Shown: positions 33,181 through 40,901 of the stretch, one piece after another | Position numbering within the stretch: the first letter of the stretch is position 1 | Layout: every line of letters begins with the position of its first letter | Origin: Verrucomicrobiota bacterium | Lineage (GTDB): Bacteria > Verrucomicrobiota > Verrucomicrobiia > Limisphaerales > JADLHS01 | Assembly: GCA_013140495.1 (NCBI GenBank) | Contig: JABFSR010000084.1 | Coordinates: 1-52,628 of the forward strand | Direction: 5' to 3' | Length of the DNA: 52,628 nucleotides | Program-made: the position numbers and the translations under genes | The notes under the pieces: model-generated | The model's database searches: none | What the model was told of the DNA's origin: nothing | What the model saw: the letters and a program-made list of their open reading frames with translations, nothing else

Positions 33181-34260
33181 TTAGCTGATGGTCCACTTGC
33201 GGAGACCGCCGCTGAAGGTCACGACAACCTTGGAGTAATGCTCCACGGTGATTGCAACCAGCTTGCTGCTGATCTGCTGCACATAGACGCGCACGCGACC
33301 GCCGCCCTGTTCGCTGGCGAACGAGGAGACGAAGCGCTTGACGTGCGACGGGTCTTCAACGTCCACGCCGTCCTGCGCGTAGAAACCGAAGATGAGGTTG
33401 GACAGGATTTCAGACTTCGCGGCGGCGGCGCTCTGGTAGCGCTCCTTGCTGATCTGAACCGAGTCCACCATCAACCTGGCGGCGAGCTGCTCTAGCGAGA
33501 GGTTTGCAACCCCGGCGTAGGCCGTGGCGTTGACCTGGGCTTCATACGAGAGCAGACGTTTATTGAACGCCGTGTCGCCGTAGAGAATCCGGTTGGGCCG
33601 GATGCCGCTGGCGGTGGTGGATGTGATGAGGTCGGTGCGTAAATCCTGATCAGGATTTTTGCCCGCCGTGGTGTCCCAGGTGTAAGCCTGGTTGGTGGCC
33701 CCGGCGCTGACTGCGGCCACGGCGCGGCGATACTCATTGCGGAACAACCGGCGCATGAGTTTAGCGACCTTGGCATTCTGCCAGTTGGTACCGACCACGC
33801 CGTCCAGATCGGCGATGTAGGTCAAACCTTTGTTGAAGGTTTTATCCACAACGTCCGTGCCGGTGTATTGAACGGTCTTGAAGTCCGAGCCGATGGCGCG
33901 CTGATCGTCCACGATCTCCGAGAGGAACTCCTCGGCGTTGACTGCGGCCTTCCACTCGAACCGGCGTGATGTGCCGACATCCACCGTGGGCGCGAGGTAT
34001 TGCAACCGGGCTTCGATGTCGTTCGGGTCTTTCCAGCCGACGAGGTAATTCGTCAGGGGTTCGCTGTAATACGATTCCGCGAAGCGGGCATCGTTGGCGA
34101 ACAGGATTTGGCCTGGCTTGTATCCTCTGCCGGTGTCGAACCCGTCCGCGATGAGCGGGTTCATGCCGTTGGCATTGGCGAACTGCGGGACAATGATCTG
34201 CGGGACTGCACCGGCGAGCACTGCGGCTGCGAGCGCGGACGGCAGAATCTTTTTTCTCAT
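33181..34260 (-). CDS. Major capsid protein with a Sec-type N-terminus (about 359 aa)
   Basis: The start at 34260 is chosen because the ATG follows a U-free leader (AAAAAACAAAACAAACCAG) like those of other genes; a start at 34284 would translate that leader. The N-terminus MRKKILPSALAAAVLAGAVP and on to QFANANG has a basic head, a hydrophobic core and an A-N-A|N-G cleavage-like site. The rest looks like an HK97-fold capsid subunit: KPGQILFANDARFAESYYSEPL, LQYLAPTVDVGTSRRFEWKA, VAKLMRRLFRNEYRRAVA and PNRILYGDTAFNKRLLSYE. It sits between the cement-like and DUF1320 genes. A secreted or membrane-targeted capsid is unexpected; an internal start at 34164 would remove the signal. Confidence 0.8.
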   Translation of the reverse strand: MRKKILPSALAAAVLAGAVPQIIVPQFANANGMNPLIADGFDTGRGYKPGQILFANDARFAESYYSEPLTNYLVGWKDPNDIEARLQYLAPTVDVGTSRRFEWKAAVNAEEFLSEIVDDQRAIGSDFKTVQYTGTDVVDKTFNKGLTYIADLDGVVGTNWQNAKVAKLMRRLFRNEYRRAVAAVSAGATNQAYTWDTTAGKNPDQDLRTDLITSTTASGIRPNRILYGDTAFNKRLLSYEAQVNATAYAGVANLSLEQLAARLMVDSVQISKERYQSAAAAKSEILSNLIFGFYAQDGVDVEDPSHVKRFVSSFASEQGGGRVRVYVQQISSKLVAITVEHYSKVVVTFSGGLRKWTIS

Positions 34261-34327
34261 GACTGGTTTGTTTTGTTTTTTCATTCGATGTGAGTTTTGA
34301 ATGTTGATGTTGGTTTCTGCGCGTGGC

Positions 34328-34966
34328 TCAGAAGGGATGCTTGCCAGGCATGATGGGGATGATGGCGATCACGTCATTGGCGGCTGCTGTGGTATCCGTG
34401 CCGATGACGGCCTTGCCGATGACAACGTCTGTGGTGACCGCCGCCGTGACGCGCCCTGTGGTGCCGCACTTCACGTAGTTGCCGTCTGCCACGGTGCCGT
34501 CCGTGACCACCTTGACCGTGCCCCGGATTGCTCCGAAGACATTGATCGCAAGCGGCACGGTGATGTCATCCACCTGGTCATCACTTGAACCGATGGGTGT
34601 TTCACCCGTGGTCGTGATGGCCACGTGATCCACGTCACTGCCCTTTTTGTAGAGCAGATAGCGCGAGGTCGTGATGGCATCCGGGATGAACATCTTGACG
34701 CCGTTGGGCGCGATGCCTTCGCCGATGTTGGCGAATTGAATCTCGCCGCGTGCGCGAGGCTGGCCAGGCAACCAGCCCACCAGCTTGTGCAGGAGGAGCG
34801 GTGCGAGGTAAACCTTGCGGACATGCGCGCGGAAGAATTTCCGGTTGGCATTACCGATGACGTGGCGCCTGGGTGTTGCGTTTTTGGTAGCGATGAAGGC
34901 CCACGCAAAAAGGGCGAACATCGCCGCGAGTATCGCGAGCGGGATTAACATTTGGATCAGTTTCAT
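34328..34966 (-). CDS. DUF2190-like capsid cement/decoration protein with N-terminal membrane helix (212 aa)
   Basis: The C-terminal about 90 residues (FGAIRGTVKVVTDGTVADGN, YVKCGTTGRVTAAVTTDVVI, GKAVIG...PGKHPF) carry the DUF2190 pattern: alternating 'V..DGTV..G.YV' strands and a terminal P-G-K-H-P. Proteins of this type decorate capsids and lie just before the capsid gene. The N-terminus MKLIQMLIPLAILAAMFALFAWAFI is a clear membrane helix, not usual for the family, followed by a basic stretch (TPRRHVIGNANRKFFRAHVRK). It is the second head protein here with a membrane or export signal. Confidence 0.72.
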   Translation of the reverse strand: MKLIQMLIPLAILAAMFALFAWAFIATKNATPRRHVIGNANRKFFRAHVRKVYLAPLLLHKLVGWLPGQPRARGEIQFANIGEGIAPNGVKMFIPDAITTSRYLLYKKGSDVDHVAITTTGETPIGSSDDQVDDITVPLAINVFGAIRGTVKVVTDGTVADGNYVKCGTTGRVTAAVTTDVVIGKAVIGTDTTAAANDVIAIIPIMPGKHPF

Positions 34967-35005
34967 TTTCTGTTTCGTTGATTGTTGTTTGTTGAGTGCT
35001 GCGGA

Positions 35006-35191
35006 TTACTGCTTCGGTTCTTCGGGCTTGTTCTTCTTCGCCCTGGATTCGGCTTTGGCGCGTGCGGCGTCTTCTTCCGTTTGGAGGTCCACGGCCAGTT
35101 CGGCCTGCTGGCGGTTCAAGCCGCCGCGCGCTTCCGTCATGCGCCGCAGGATTTCCTGCTCGCGTTCGTCAATTTCTTGTTTGTCTGCCAT
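35006..35191 (-). CDS. Small highly charged head-region protein (61 aa)
   Basis: The sequence MADKQEIDEREQEILRRMTE, then ARGGLNRQQAELAVDLQTEEDAARAKAESRAKKNK in segments, is almost entirely helical and charged, ending KPEEPKQ. It lies between the protease/scaffold gene and the cement gene. The codon pattern and position support coding, but no family was recognised. A scaffold-assisting or assembly role is conceivable. Confidence 0.55.
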   Translation of the reverse strand: MADKQEIDEREQEILRRMTEARGGLNRQQAELAVDLQTEEDAARAKAESRAKKNKPEEPKQ

Positions 35192-35199
35192 AACGATGG

Positions 35200-35228
35200 G
35201 TGTTTGAGGTTTGGTGTTTGGAGGTTGC
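35200..35228 (-). repeat. CCAAACACC microrepeat copy
   Basis: Read on the minus strand: CCTCCAAACACCAAACCTCA and then AACACCC. It fills the gap between the protease/scaffold gene stop and the start of the 61-aa gene. It is one of at least six copies in the prophage. Confidence 0.85.
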
Positions 35229-35837
35229 TTACTTTTTCTCCGGTTGCGTCATTGCCTCGAACAAGGCCGGATGTTTCTTCTGCACGCGCGCGTAGGCGGT
35301 GTCGTAATCCACGCGGGCCGTGGCGATCTCCTCGTTGACGAGTTCCACAACCATCTCGCGACGGTCTGCGGCGTTGGCGAGTTCAACCTTGCGGCTGCCA
35401 CGATCAATCGTGATGGACGTGGTCTTGATCTTGCCCTGGAGTTTGCCCAGCGCTTCGGACTCGTTCGCGAACGTCGTTTCATTTCCCAGGCGCGTGGCCC
35501 AGACCGGACGCTCGGCGGCGGTGATCTTCCCGGCGCTGATCGCGGCATCGAGCAGGCCGTCAATGCGGGCCTTGCGTTCGTTGGCAAAGCTCGTCTTGAA
35601 GTTATCGCGCTCGGTGGTGAGGTTGGTGATGACGCCGTCCTTGGCGGTCACTTTTGATTTCTCGGAGGCTAATTGGCCTTCGAGCGTTGTTCTTTCGTTG
35701 GCGAAGTCAGCGGCGGCATCAAGTGATACCAGCTTCTTCAGCGCGGCTTCGGTTGCGGCGTCGTCTGCCTCATTCGCGAGTTGGATGCCCGCTTTGGTGC
35801 AGAGGCCGATGATGAGTTCCAGTATGGATTTCTTCAT
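35229..35837 (-). CDS. Nested internal scaffold gene (Z-like) inside the protease gene
   Basis: An in-frame ATG at 35837 (MKKSILELIIGLCTKAGIQL) follows AAAACAAAACACAAACACCC, the same kind of U-free leader that precedes true starts elsewhere in the window. Initiation here would give a 202-residue protein consisting only of the coiled-coil scaffold part. The arrangement copies Mu I/Z and lambda C/Nu3. It is inferred from the leader and the domain border, not shown directly. Confidence 0.65.
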   Translation of the reverse strand: MKKSILELIIGLCTKAGIQLANEADDAATEAALKKLVSLDAAADFANERTTLEGQLASEKSKVTAKDGVITNLTTERDNFKTSFANERKARIDGLLDAAISAGKITAAERPVWATRLGNETTFANESEALGKLQGKIKTTSITIDRGSRKVELANAADRREMVVELVNEEIATARVDYDTAYARVQKKHPALFEAMTQPEKK

Positions 35838-36545
35838 GGGTGTTTGTGTTTTGTTTTGCTCTGCCAGCGCCGCCTCACAAGAGTCGGCTTCGTTCAACAT
35901 TTGAACGGGCAAATGGGGTTGGTTCGTGAGGCCCACGCTGATGAACAGGTTGGGCCGGAACACGGGCACGCCATCTTTGGGCTCGCCCTCTTCGCAGTCG
36001 GCAAGTCTGCCGCTGAAATATCGGAGCTTCTTTTGCTCCACCAGATCACTGCCCTCGTTCGTGAACACGGGCAGGCCGTAAAGTCCGTCTTCTCGCACGG
36101 CCAGATCGCTGATCACTCCCTTGGCGGATTTGTCCGGATACTTGCTGCCGATGCCAGGCACATCCGGATGGCCTATGTATATGGGCCGACCGCTGAAAAA
36201 CTTTTTGATGCCTTTGCGCGAGTTCTGGAATTCCGTGACCATTGCCTGCGCGCATTGCTTGTCGATGCGCTGGATCGCCTGCAATCGTTTGCATGAGCCG
36301 TCCGGCTGCGGTACCACGGCGAAGCTCGGGAAATCTCCGAACGGCGCGATCTGCGCCCAGCCATCCGCGCCGATGCTGATCTCGTTCGTGAACCCGACGC
36401 ACGCCACCGTCTTGGCCGAGTCGTTGGAGAATTGGATGTCATGAACTGCGTAGAGTGCGGACCGCTCATCCATCATCAATCGCAAGAGCTGTGAGAGCCG
36501 TAGAGACTCGGCTTGGTGTTTGGTGTTTGGTGTTTTCATGTTCAT
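35229..36545 (-). CDS. Mu gpI-like head maturation protease with scaffold domain (438 aa)
   Basis: In Mu the gene I product is a prohead protease whose C-terminal half, made separately from an internal start (Z), is the scaffold. The first about 235 residues here (VACVGFTNEISIGADGWAQIAPFGDFPS, IYIGHPDVPGIGSKYPDKSAKGVISDLAVREDGLYGLPVFTNEGSDLV) match the gpI protease pattern. The rest is a long charged coiled-coil (LEGQLASEKSKVTAKDGVITNLTTERDNF) as expected of a scaffold. The start overlaps the portal stop (ATGA); a second ATG is two codons later. Residues 4-9 (TPNTKH) come from a CCAAACACC microrepeat, so the extreme N-terminus has absorbed one. Confidence 0.85.
   Translation of the reverse strand: MNMKTPNTKHQAESLRLSQLLRLMMDERSALYAVHDIQFSNDSAKTVACVGFTNEISIGADGWAQIAPFGDFPSFAVVPQPDGSCKRLQAIQRIDKQCAQAMVTEFQNSRKGIKKFFSGRPIYIGHPDVPGIGSKYPDKSAKGVISDLAVREDGLYGLPVFTNEGSDLVEQKKLRYFSGRLADCEEGEPKDGVPVFRPNLFISVGLTNQPHLPVQMLNEADSCEAALAEQNKTQTPMKKSILELIIGLCTKAGIQLANEADDAATEAALKKLVSLDAAADFANERTTLEGQLASEKSKVTAKDGVITNLTTERDNFKTSFANERKARIDGLLDAAISAGKITAAERPVWATRLGNETTFANESEALGKLQGKIKTTSITIDRGSRKVELANAADRREMVVELVNEEIATARVDYDTAYARVQKKHPALFEAMTQPEKK
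36513..36536 (-). repeat. CCAAACACC microrepeat copy inside the protease gene N-terminus
   Basis: On the minus strand: AAAACACCAAACACCAAACA and then CCAA. It encodes TPNTKHQ directly after the start codon of the protease gene, so it is translated if the start at 36545 or 36539 is used. Confidence 0.85.
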
Positions 36546-38239
36546 GCCTGGTCTCCCCCTTTGTGCATCTTGAGTCCGGCCTGCAACTGTGTTTCGAGTT
36601 GCGGGCTGAGTTTCTTGGCGAGCGAATCATCCGCCTTCATGGCGTTTGTGATGCCCGGGAAATCCTTGAGCAGTTTCTCCAGCATGTGCTGCTGGATGGC
36701 GGCGTCCTCCACGGCGGCGATGGCTTCGAGCCGTTTGAGAATTGGGAAAATGATTTCGTGCAGCGTCGCTGCGAGGTCCTGCTTGCCTGCGTCGTTCGCG
36801 AACTGATCCGGCTCTTCATCCGGAGCGGCATCTTCTTCCGGATTCTCCGTATCCGCGATGGGAGACGCGGCGCGTTGCAATAACGCCTCGTCATCCTCCG
36901 GCATCGGGCGGCTGTAACGCTCCAGCGTATTCTTGATGGACATCGGCGCGCCGGCGTTGAGCAGGAACTGATCAATCTTCAAATCGAGCGCCGTGTTCTT
37001 TTTGTCCTGCTTGGAGAACTTGAGATACGCGAGCACGGGCGCATCCGGCCCGAACGTGTAGCTGATGACGAACCGGCTCACCTGCGTGGCGAGCGTTTCC
37101 TCGATCTGCACCGCGTCATCCGTTTCCAGAATTTCAGATTCATCACCCTGGAGACTTGCGCCGGTCTGGTTGGCGGCGCTGGTGGTGCCGAGATCGCCGC
37201 CGCGCCAGATGATCGTCATGGCCCGATCCATGTTCTCCACCATCTTCGCGTAAGTATCGCTCGTGCTGGTCTTGCTCTCGACAAGTGTGATCGTGGCGGA
37301 CTGCGAGCGCACACCGCCGCCATCGCCCGCAAAGTTGGTGACGTAGTCCACCAGCTTGTCCCATTCATCTGAATCCGGACTCGCAGAGGTGGCCGCGTCA
37401 ATGAATGGTTGCCCGTAGCGTTCGCAATAGTTCAACCAGTCCTGCAAACTCAGATGTTTGAACATCCAGGCGACCGAGCACGCCTCCATCAAACCTTCGC
37501 CGCAGGTGATCAACCATTCGCCCGGCAGCATGTCGCGCCCGTAAACCTGGAACTCGCTGTCCATGTAGCGGAGCTTCCCGGTCGTTCCTTCAAACCACCA
37601 AAGCGGGCAGAAGACGAACTGAGCACTCAGGCCATTCGTGCCGGGCATCCAGACCACTTCATGCACTGCATAGTATTTGCTGGTGGCGTCCATCATCTGG
37701 CGCACGAGCAAGGAGAGACCGCCCTGCTGATCCGGCTTGAGTGCGTCCGTGGCGGTCAGGTTGTTGTAGAACTGTTCGAGCGTCTCGGCCTGTTTCTCGG
37801 CCAGGCTCCTCTGGCTGTCATCACAATCCACGGTGATGATCTCAAACCCGTGGCGGGCGACAGCCTTCTTGCGTTTGGGAACAACCGATTTGAGTTTGTA
37901 ATCCCGGCGCTCCAGTCGATCCCAGACAATTGCCGCCTGGCGGAAGAACCCGAGATCGAACTGATCCAGGTAACTGGCGAGGCCATCCGGCTTGAGGCCG
38001 CGCAACGGATTGAAGCGCATCCGGACGGATTGCGTGACGCGCTGTGCGCTGATGGACTGCTCACCCTGGGTGCGCAGGTCCACGATCTTGGGCGTCCGGG
38101 CCGGATACTCGCCGCCATTATTACCATTGGTCTGCTTCCCGACCGGGGTGGACGTGGGGATGACGACGGGCTTTGGCGCGAACCGGGCCGGGGTATTGGA
38201 TGGCAGGCTGCCATTGGCCTTTGTGGGAGACTTAGCCAC
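36542..38239 (-). CDS. Portal protein, DUF935 family (Mu gp29-like, 565 aa)
   Basis: The portal is the dodecameric ring at the capsid vertex through which DNA enters and leaves. The DUF935 pattern is clear: FNPLRGLKPDGLASYLDQFDLGFFRQAAIVWDRLERRDYKLKSVVPKRKKAVARHGFEI, YYAVHEVVWMPG, LQDWLNYCERYGQPFIDAAT, and the later GASLQGDESEILETDDAVQIEETLATQVSRFVISYTFG region. An N-terminal Pro/Thr/Asn linker of about 60 residues is extra. The C-terminal about 110 residues are acidic and helical. Adjacent genes (terminase, protease) are in Mu-like order apart from two small insertions. Confidence 0.93.
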   Translation of the reverse strand: MAKSPTKANGSLPSNTPARFAPKPVVIPTSTPVGKQTNGNNGGEYPARTPKIVDLRTQGEQSISAQRVTQSVRMRFNPLRGLKPDGLASYLDQFDLGFFRQAAIVWDRLERRDYKLKSVVPKRKKAVARHGFEIITVDCDDSQRSLAEKQAETLEQFYNNLTATDALKPDQQGGLSLLVRQMMDATSKYYAVHEVVWMPGTNGLSAQFVFCPLWWFEGTTGKLRYMDSEFQVYGRDMLPGEWLITCGEGLMEACSVAWMFKHLSLQDWLNYCERYGQPFIDAATSASPDSDEWDKLVDYVTNFAGDGGGVRSQSATITLVESKTSTSDTYAKMVENMDRAMTIIWRGGDLGTTSAANQTGASLQGDESEILETDDAVQIEETLATQVSRFVISYTFGPDAPVLAYLKFSKQDKKNTALDLKIDQFLLNAGAPMSIKNTLERYSRPMPEDDEALLQRAASPIADTENPEEDAAPDEEPDQFANDAGKQDLAATLHEIIFPILKRLEAIAAVEDAAIQQHMLEKLLKDFPGITNAMKADDSLAKKLSPQLETQLQAGLKMHKGGDQA

Positions 38240-38264
38240 GGATCACCTCCGCTGTGAAGTCAAA

Positions 38265-38296
38265 GGCTGAAAGGCTGAAAGGCTGAAAGGCTGAAA
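38265..38296 (-). repeat. GGCTGAAA tandem octamer (four copies)
   Basis: Four perfect copies of GGCTGAAA lie in the spacer between the portal start and the HTH gene, followed by a fifth degenerate unit (GGGCTGAAA at about 38302). The same CTGAAA word recurs as tandem pairs elsewhere in the prophage (around 44166-44185, 44325-44340 and 47631-47648). Confidence 0.9.
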
Positions 38297-38317
38297 ACCG
38301 AGGGCTGAAACCGCAGT

Positions 38318-38812
38318 TCAGCCCGTCTGCAACCGGGCTGCTGCGGACTGGAGTTTTGGCAGCCAGACTTCGGCTGACGCGGCACCCTGTTTCAATCGGC
38401 GGAAGGTGGCCGCCGAGATGCCCGTCTTGGCTGCGAATTTCCGCTGACTGAAATGGTGGCTGTCCGCGATTGATTGCAACTGATTCAACGCATCCTGAAG
38501 TTTGGTGGAAATGATGACCTTTCGGGATTCGCGTTTCATCTTCCGATCCCGAGCCGCAACCCAACGGTCTAAAATTCCAGCCTTGGCGGCTTCTGATTCT
38601 GAAACTAAAAGCCTGAAGCGCTCCCGGGAAGGCCGCGCCACGGGGTTTGGCGCAGTTTGACCGAACGGTTCTGCGTCCAAAATCTCCTGAAGCGTCTGAA
38701 GGGCGGCAGGCGTTTCGACCTTCTTCTTGCGGGGACGGAATACCCGCCTCGGTTTGAAGTGTTTTTGAGAGTGCTTGATCAGCTCGGAAACTGTGTTGTT
38801 GGAGATACCCAT
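38318..38812 (-). CDS. Protein with C-terminal helix-turn-helix (about 164 aa)
   Basis: The start at 38812 gives MGISNNTVSELIKHSQKHF followed by a very basic stretch (RRVFRPRKKKVE). The C-terminal half contains a clear HTH: HHFSQRKFAAKTGISAATFRRLKQG, with WLPKLQSAAARLQTG after it. The N-terminal 'GISNNTVSEL' may be a second short HTH-like element. DNA-binding is inferred; a regulator or small-terminase-like role is possible because it lies between terminase and portal. The start at 38857 would add 15 residues and is not excluded. Confidence 0.62.
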   Translation of the reverse strand: MGISNNTVSELIKHSQKHFKPRRVFRPRKKKVETPAALQTLQEILDAEPFGQTAPNPVARPSRERFRLLVSESEAAKAGILDRWVAARDRKMKRESRKVIISTKLQDALNQLQSIADSHHFSQRKFAAKTGISAATFRRLKQGAASAEVWLPKLQSAAARLQTG

Positions 38813-38959
38813 AGTCGCTCTGACAAATGAGTAACTGACATGCCGCCAATATCGCAAGGGAAAAGATCGTCAACCGGCCCGCCAAAGAACTGATAGAGCG
38901 ACCCATCAGCCGGAACCTCGGCTTGTGGACCGGTTGACTAAATTGATCTGTGATGTCGC

Positions 38960-39214
38960 TCATTTTGGGGTGATGATCAATTCGCCGAAGGTGGCATCGG
39001 CATTTCGATAGAGCGCGACCAGGTCGCCATTGATGTCGTTGACGATCTCCACCTGGCTGCGTTCCTTGGCGAGCGTCCACGCCAGGCTTCCTCCGAAAAC
39101 TTCACACGAGCAGACGTGCGGTGGAATCATCGGCAACAGCTTCTTCAGCAGGCGCGACTTTCCGCCTGGCCATGAAAGCAACGGGCGAACGCGTTTTGGT
39201 GCGTTGGTCAACAT
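38960..39214 (-). CDS. N-terminal fragment of a Dam-type adenine methyltransferase (84 aa)
   Basis: The sequence PLLSWPGGKSRLLKKLLPMI, HVCSCEVFGGSLAWTLAKER and VEIVNDINGDLVALYRNADAT matches the SAM-binding start of D12-class (Dam) DNA adenine methyltransferases: the 'PGGK' nucleotide motif, motif I (DPF.GSG replaced by EVFGGSL) and 'NDIN.DLV..YR'. The family is normally about 260-300 residues with a DPPY motif, which is absent. The protein ends at ELIITPK. Both ends are coupled by overlapping start/stop codons to neighbours, so the fragment seems to be translated. It may bind SAM or DNA only, or be a remnant. Confidence 0.78.
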   Translation of the reverse strand: MLTNAPKRVRPLLSWPGGKSRLLKKLLPMIPPHVCSCEVFGGSLAWTLAKERSQVEIVNDINGDLVALYRNADATFGELIITPK

Positions 39215-39345
39215 GAGGCGATGTCCTTTCCGGCAAGAGAATTTTCCGCCTTGCGGTTGCAGGACGGGCAACCCTCTGCCGCCGTATCAAACGGCAGACC
39301 TTGGCGCGCCAGCGAGGTCGCGAGGCGGAAATGATGATTCAGCAC
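39208..39345 (-). CDS. Very small coupled protein with a CPSC motif (45 aa, GTG start)
   Basis: Not obvious at first sight because it is short and starts with GTG. The GTG overlaps the terminase stop (GTGCTGA), and its own stop overlaps the next start (ATGTTGA). The peptide runs through HHFRLATSLARQGLPFDTAA, then EGCPSCNRKAENSLAGKDIASC. The CxxC plus a terminal Cys suggests metal or nucleic-acid binding. The double coupling, which matches the style of the whole operon, is the main evidence. Confidence 0.55.
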   Translation of the reverse strand: MLNHHFRLATSLARQGLPFDTAAEGCPSCNRKAENSLAGKDIASC

Positions 39346-40901
39346 GATGTGATGCCCCCCTTGTGGCTGGTGGTCCGGCGTCTGTCCTCGCGATTGGGCC
39401 GCGCGGATCGGAACGGGCCGCTGCTGGTGCCGGCGGCGTAGTTTGCCAGGGCCAGGGCGGTGCAGCGGTCGCTGTGGCCTTCCTTTGTCCGGCGCGACCA
39501 GTAGTTATATTCGCCACTGCTGATGACCTGTTGCATCTCGTGCAGGTCTTCACGGATCGTGGTGGAAACAGGAACGCGCAGATGACATTGACCTTTTGCA
39601 TCCTTGAAGCGCGAACGGAGCGCGGGGAATATCTGGCGCTTGAATTTGGTGGTGAAGGTGCAGAGTTCCACCTTTCCAAATTTATGCTGCTCTGGTTTCC
39701 ATTGGCCCAAACCATTCTTGCCCTGGACCAGATAATCTCCGAGGCCGATGCCTGGGCCGGTGTAATCAAATGCCGTTTTCTGAGCGGAGCGAATCCGGTT
39801 GACGAGTATCTGCTCCTGATCCGGCGATGAAACATTCTTGAGCACGAGAACTTCCCGGGTCCAAAGAACGTCCCCAATCAACTGCAACGTCCAGCACACA
39901 GTCGGATCATTCGTGCGGCCAAAATCAATTCCGCAAAATGTGGGATGCGATTTTCCCGCAGATGAGATGTCCCACATCTCGGTGGCATCGGCGCTCTCCG
40001 CCATCGCAATGACGTCGTAAGGCAGCAGCACATTGCTACCGTCAAGAAACTGACAAAGGAATTCCTGTGCGAAACCATCCGGATCATCGAACGCTTCTCG
40101 AATCTGTTCGATGTCCACCGGCAGACCCATCAACACCGCGTGGTAGATCGTCACCAGATGGCGCGACCATTTCATCTTCGCGCTGTCTTCCTTGGTCCAG
40201 ATGCGTTGCATCGCACCGCCCGCTCCGTTCGGTGTGGTGATCAACCGGACCTTCTTTTCGCCGCCTCGAAGAGGATTGGTGATGCTCGGCAGGACCGCGC
40301 GCCATGTCTCGGCGGGGTTCTCGAAGAAATCAAATTCGGTCAACAGAAGATTGGCGCTTCGTCCGCGAACCGTTTCCGGCTTGCCGGGGACGGCCCGCAT
40401 GCGGCTGCCGTTGCTGTATGTGATCTCGGCGCTCTTAAGCAGTGTCTCGCTTCCGCCTTCGCGCTGCTCGTCATATTCCGCGATCTTGAGATCGAACGCC
40501 TGCGCCCAGGTCTTTCCCTGTTCCAACGAGTCGAGCGCCTGGCGTTCGCTCGGCGCGGCGATCATCCATTCCGTTTTTCGCGCGTTGCAATCCTCGGCGG
40601 CTTCGCCCTCTGAGGAAAAATCTTTTCCTGACTGGCGCGACATCAATCCCGCTTTGAACCGGCTCTTGTCTTCCTTCCAGGCAAACTGGTATTCGAGATA
40701 TAGACTTCGTGGATCGTCAGAGGGATACGGATTCTTCCAACCGTTCGCATTGGTACCGAGTGTGTGGCCGACGACCCGCTTCTCCAGGTCTTCAATGGTG
40801 GCGTCGCGCAAAGGAACTCCAGCCGAAGCGCGGGCCTGTTCCAGCGCGGCGCGTATCTTCTCGTTTGCCTCCTTCTTTGAAATGGATTTCGTGTTCGCCA
40901 T
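39339..40901 (-). CDS. Terminase large subunit (Mu gp28-like, 520 aa)
   Basis: The start at 40901 overlaps the previous stop (ATGA); the long upstream frame is a shadow of the gp27-like gene. The large terminase packages phage DNA into proheads using ATP and cuts it. Walker A is SRQSGKDFS (Lys about 93), Walker B is NLLLTEFDFF (about 184-193), and the RNase-H-like nuclease opens with CGIDFGRTNDPT (about 323-334). Coupling segment: RLITTPNGAGGAMQRIW. Later residues such as TGPGIGLGDYLVQ belong to the nuclease fold. The Arg-rich tail ends in GGITSC. It follows the gp27-like gene as in Mu. Confidence 0.92.
   Translation of the reverse strand: MANTKSISKKEANEKIRAALEQARASAGVPLRDATIEDLEKRVVGHTLGTNANGWKNPYPSDDPRSLYLEYQFAWKEDKSRFKAGLMSRQSGKDFSSEGEAAEDCNARKTEWMIAAPSERQALDSLEQGKTWAQAFDLKIAEYDEQREGGSETLLKSAEITYSNGSRMRAVPGKPETVRGRSANLLLTEFDFFENPAETWRAVLPSITNPLRGGEKKVRLITTPNGAGGAMQRIWTKEDSAKMKWSRHLVTIYHAVLMGLPVDIEQIREAFDDPDGFAQEFLCQFLDGSNVLLPYDVIAMAESADATEMWDISSAGKSHPTFCGIDFGRTNDPTVCWTLQLIGDVLWTREVLVLKNVSSPDQEQILVNRIRSAQKTAFDYTGPGIGLGDYLVQGKNGLGQWKPEQHKFGKVELCTFTTKFKRQIFPALRSRFKDAKGQCHLRVPVSTTIREDLHEMQQVISSGEYNYWSRRTKEGHSDRCTALALANYAAGTSSGPFRSARPNREDRRRTTSHKGGITSC

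Noticed and set aside
38869..38938. 9-bp inverted pair GTCAACCGG / CCGGTTGAC
   Set aside because: The 52-nt loop and short arms make a functional hairpin doubtful; mentioned only in the context of the possible broken small gene.
38232..38963. Minus-strand frame starting MSDITDQF and running through the HTH gene
   Set aside because: After about 15 residues the translation loses protein-like character and overlaps the HTH gene out of phase.
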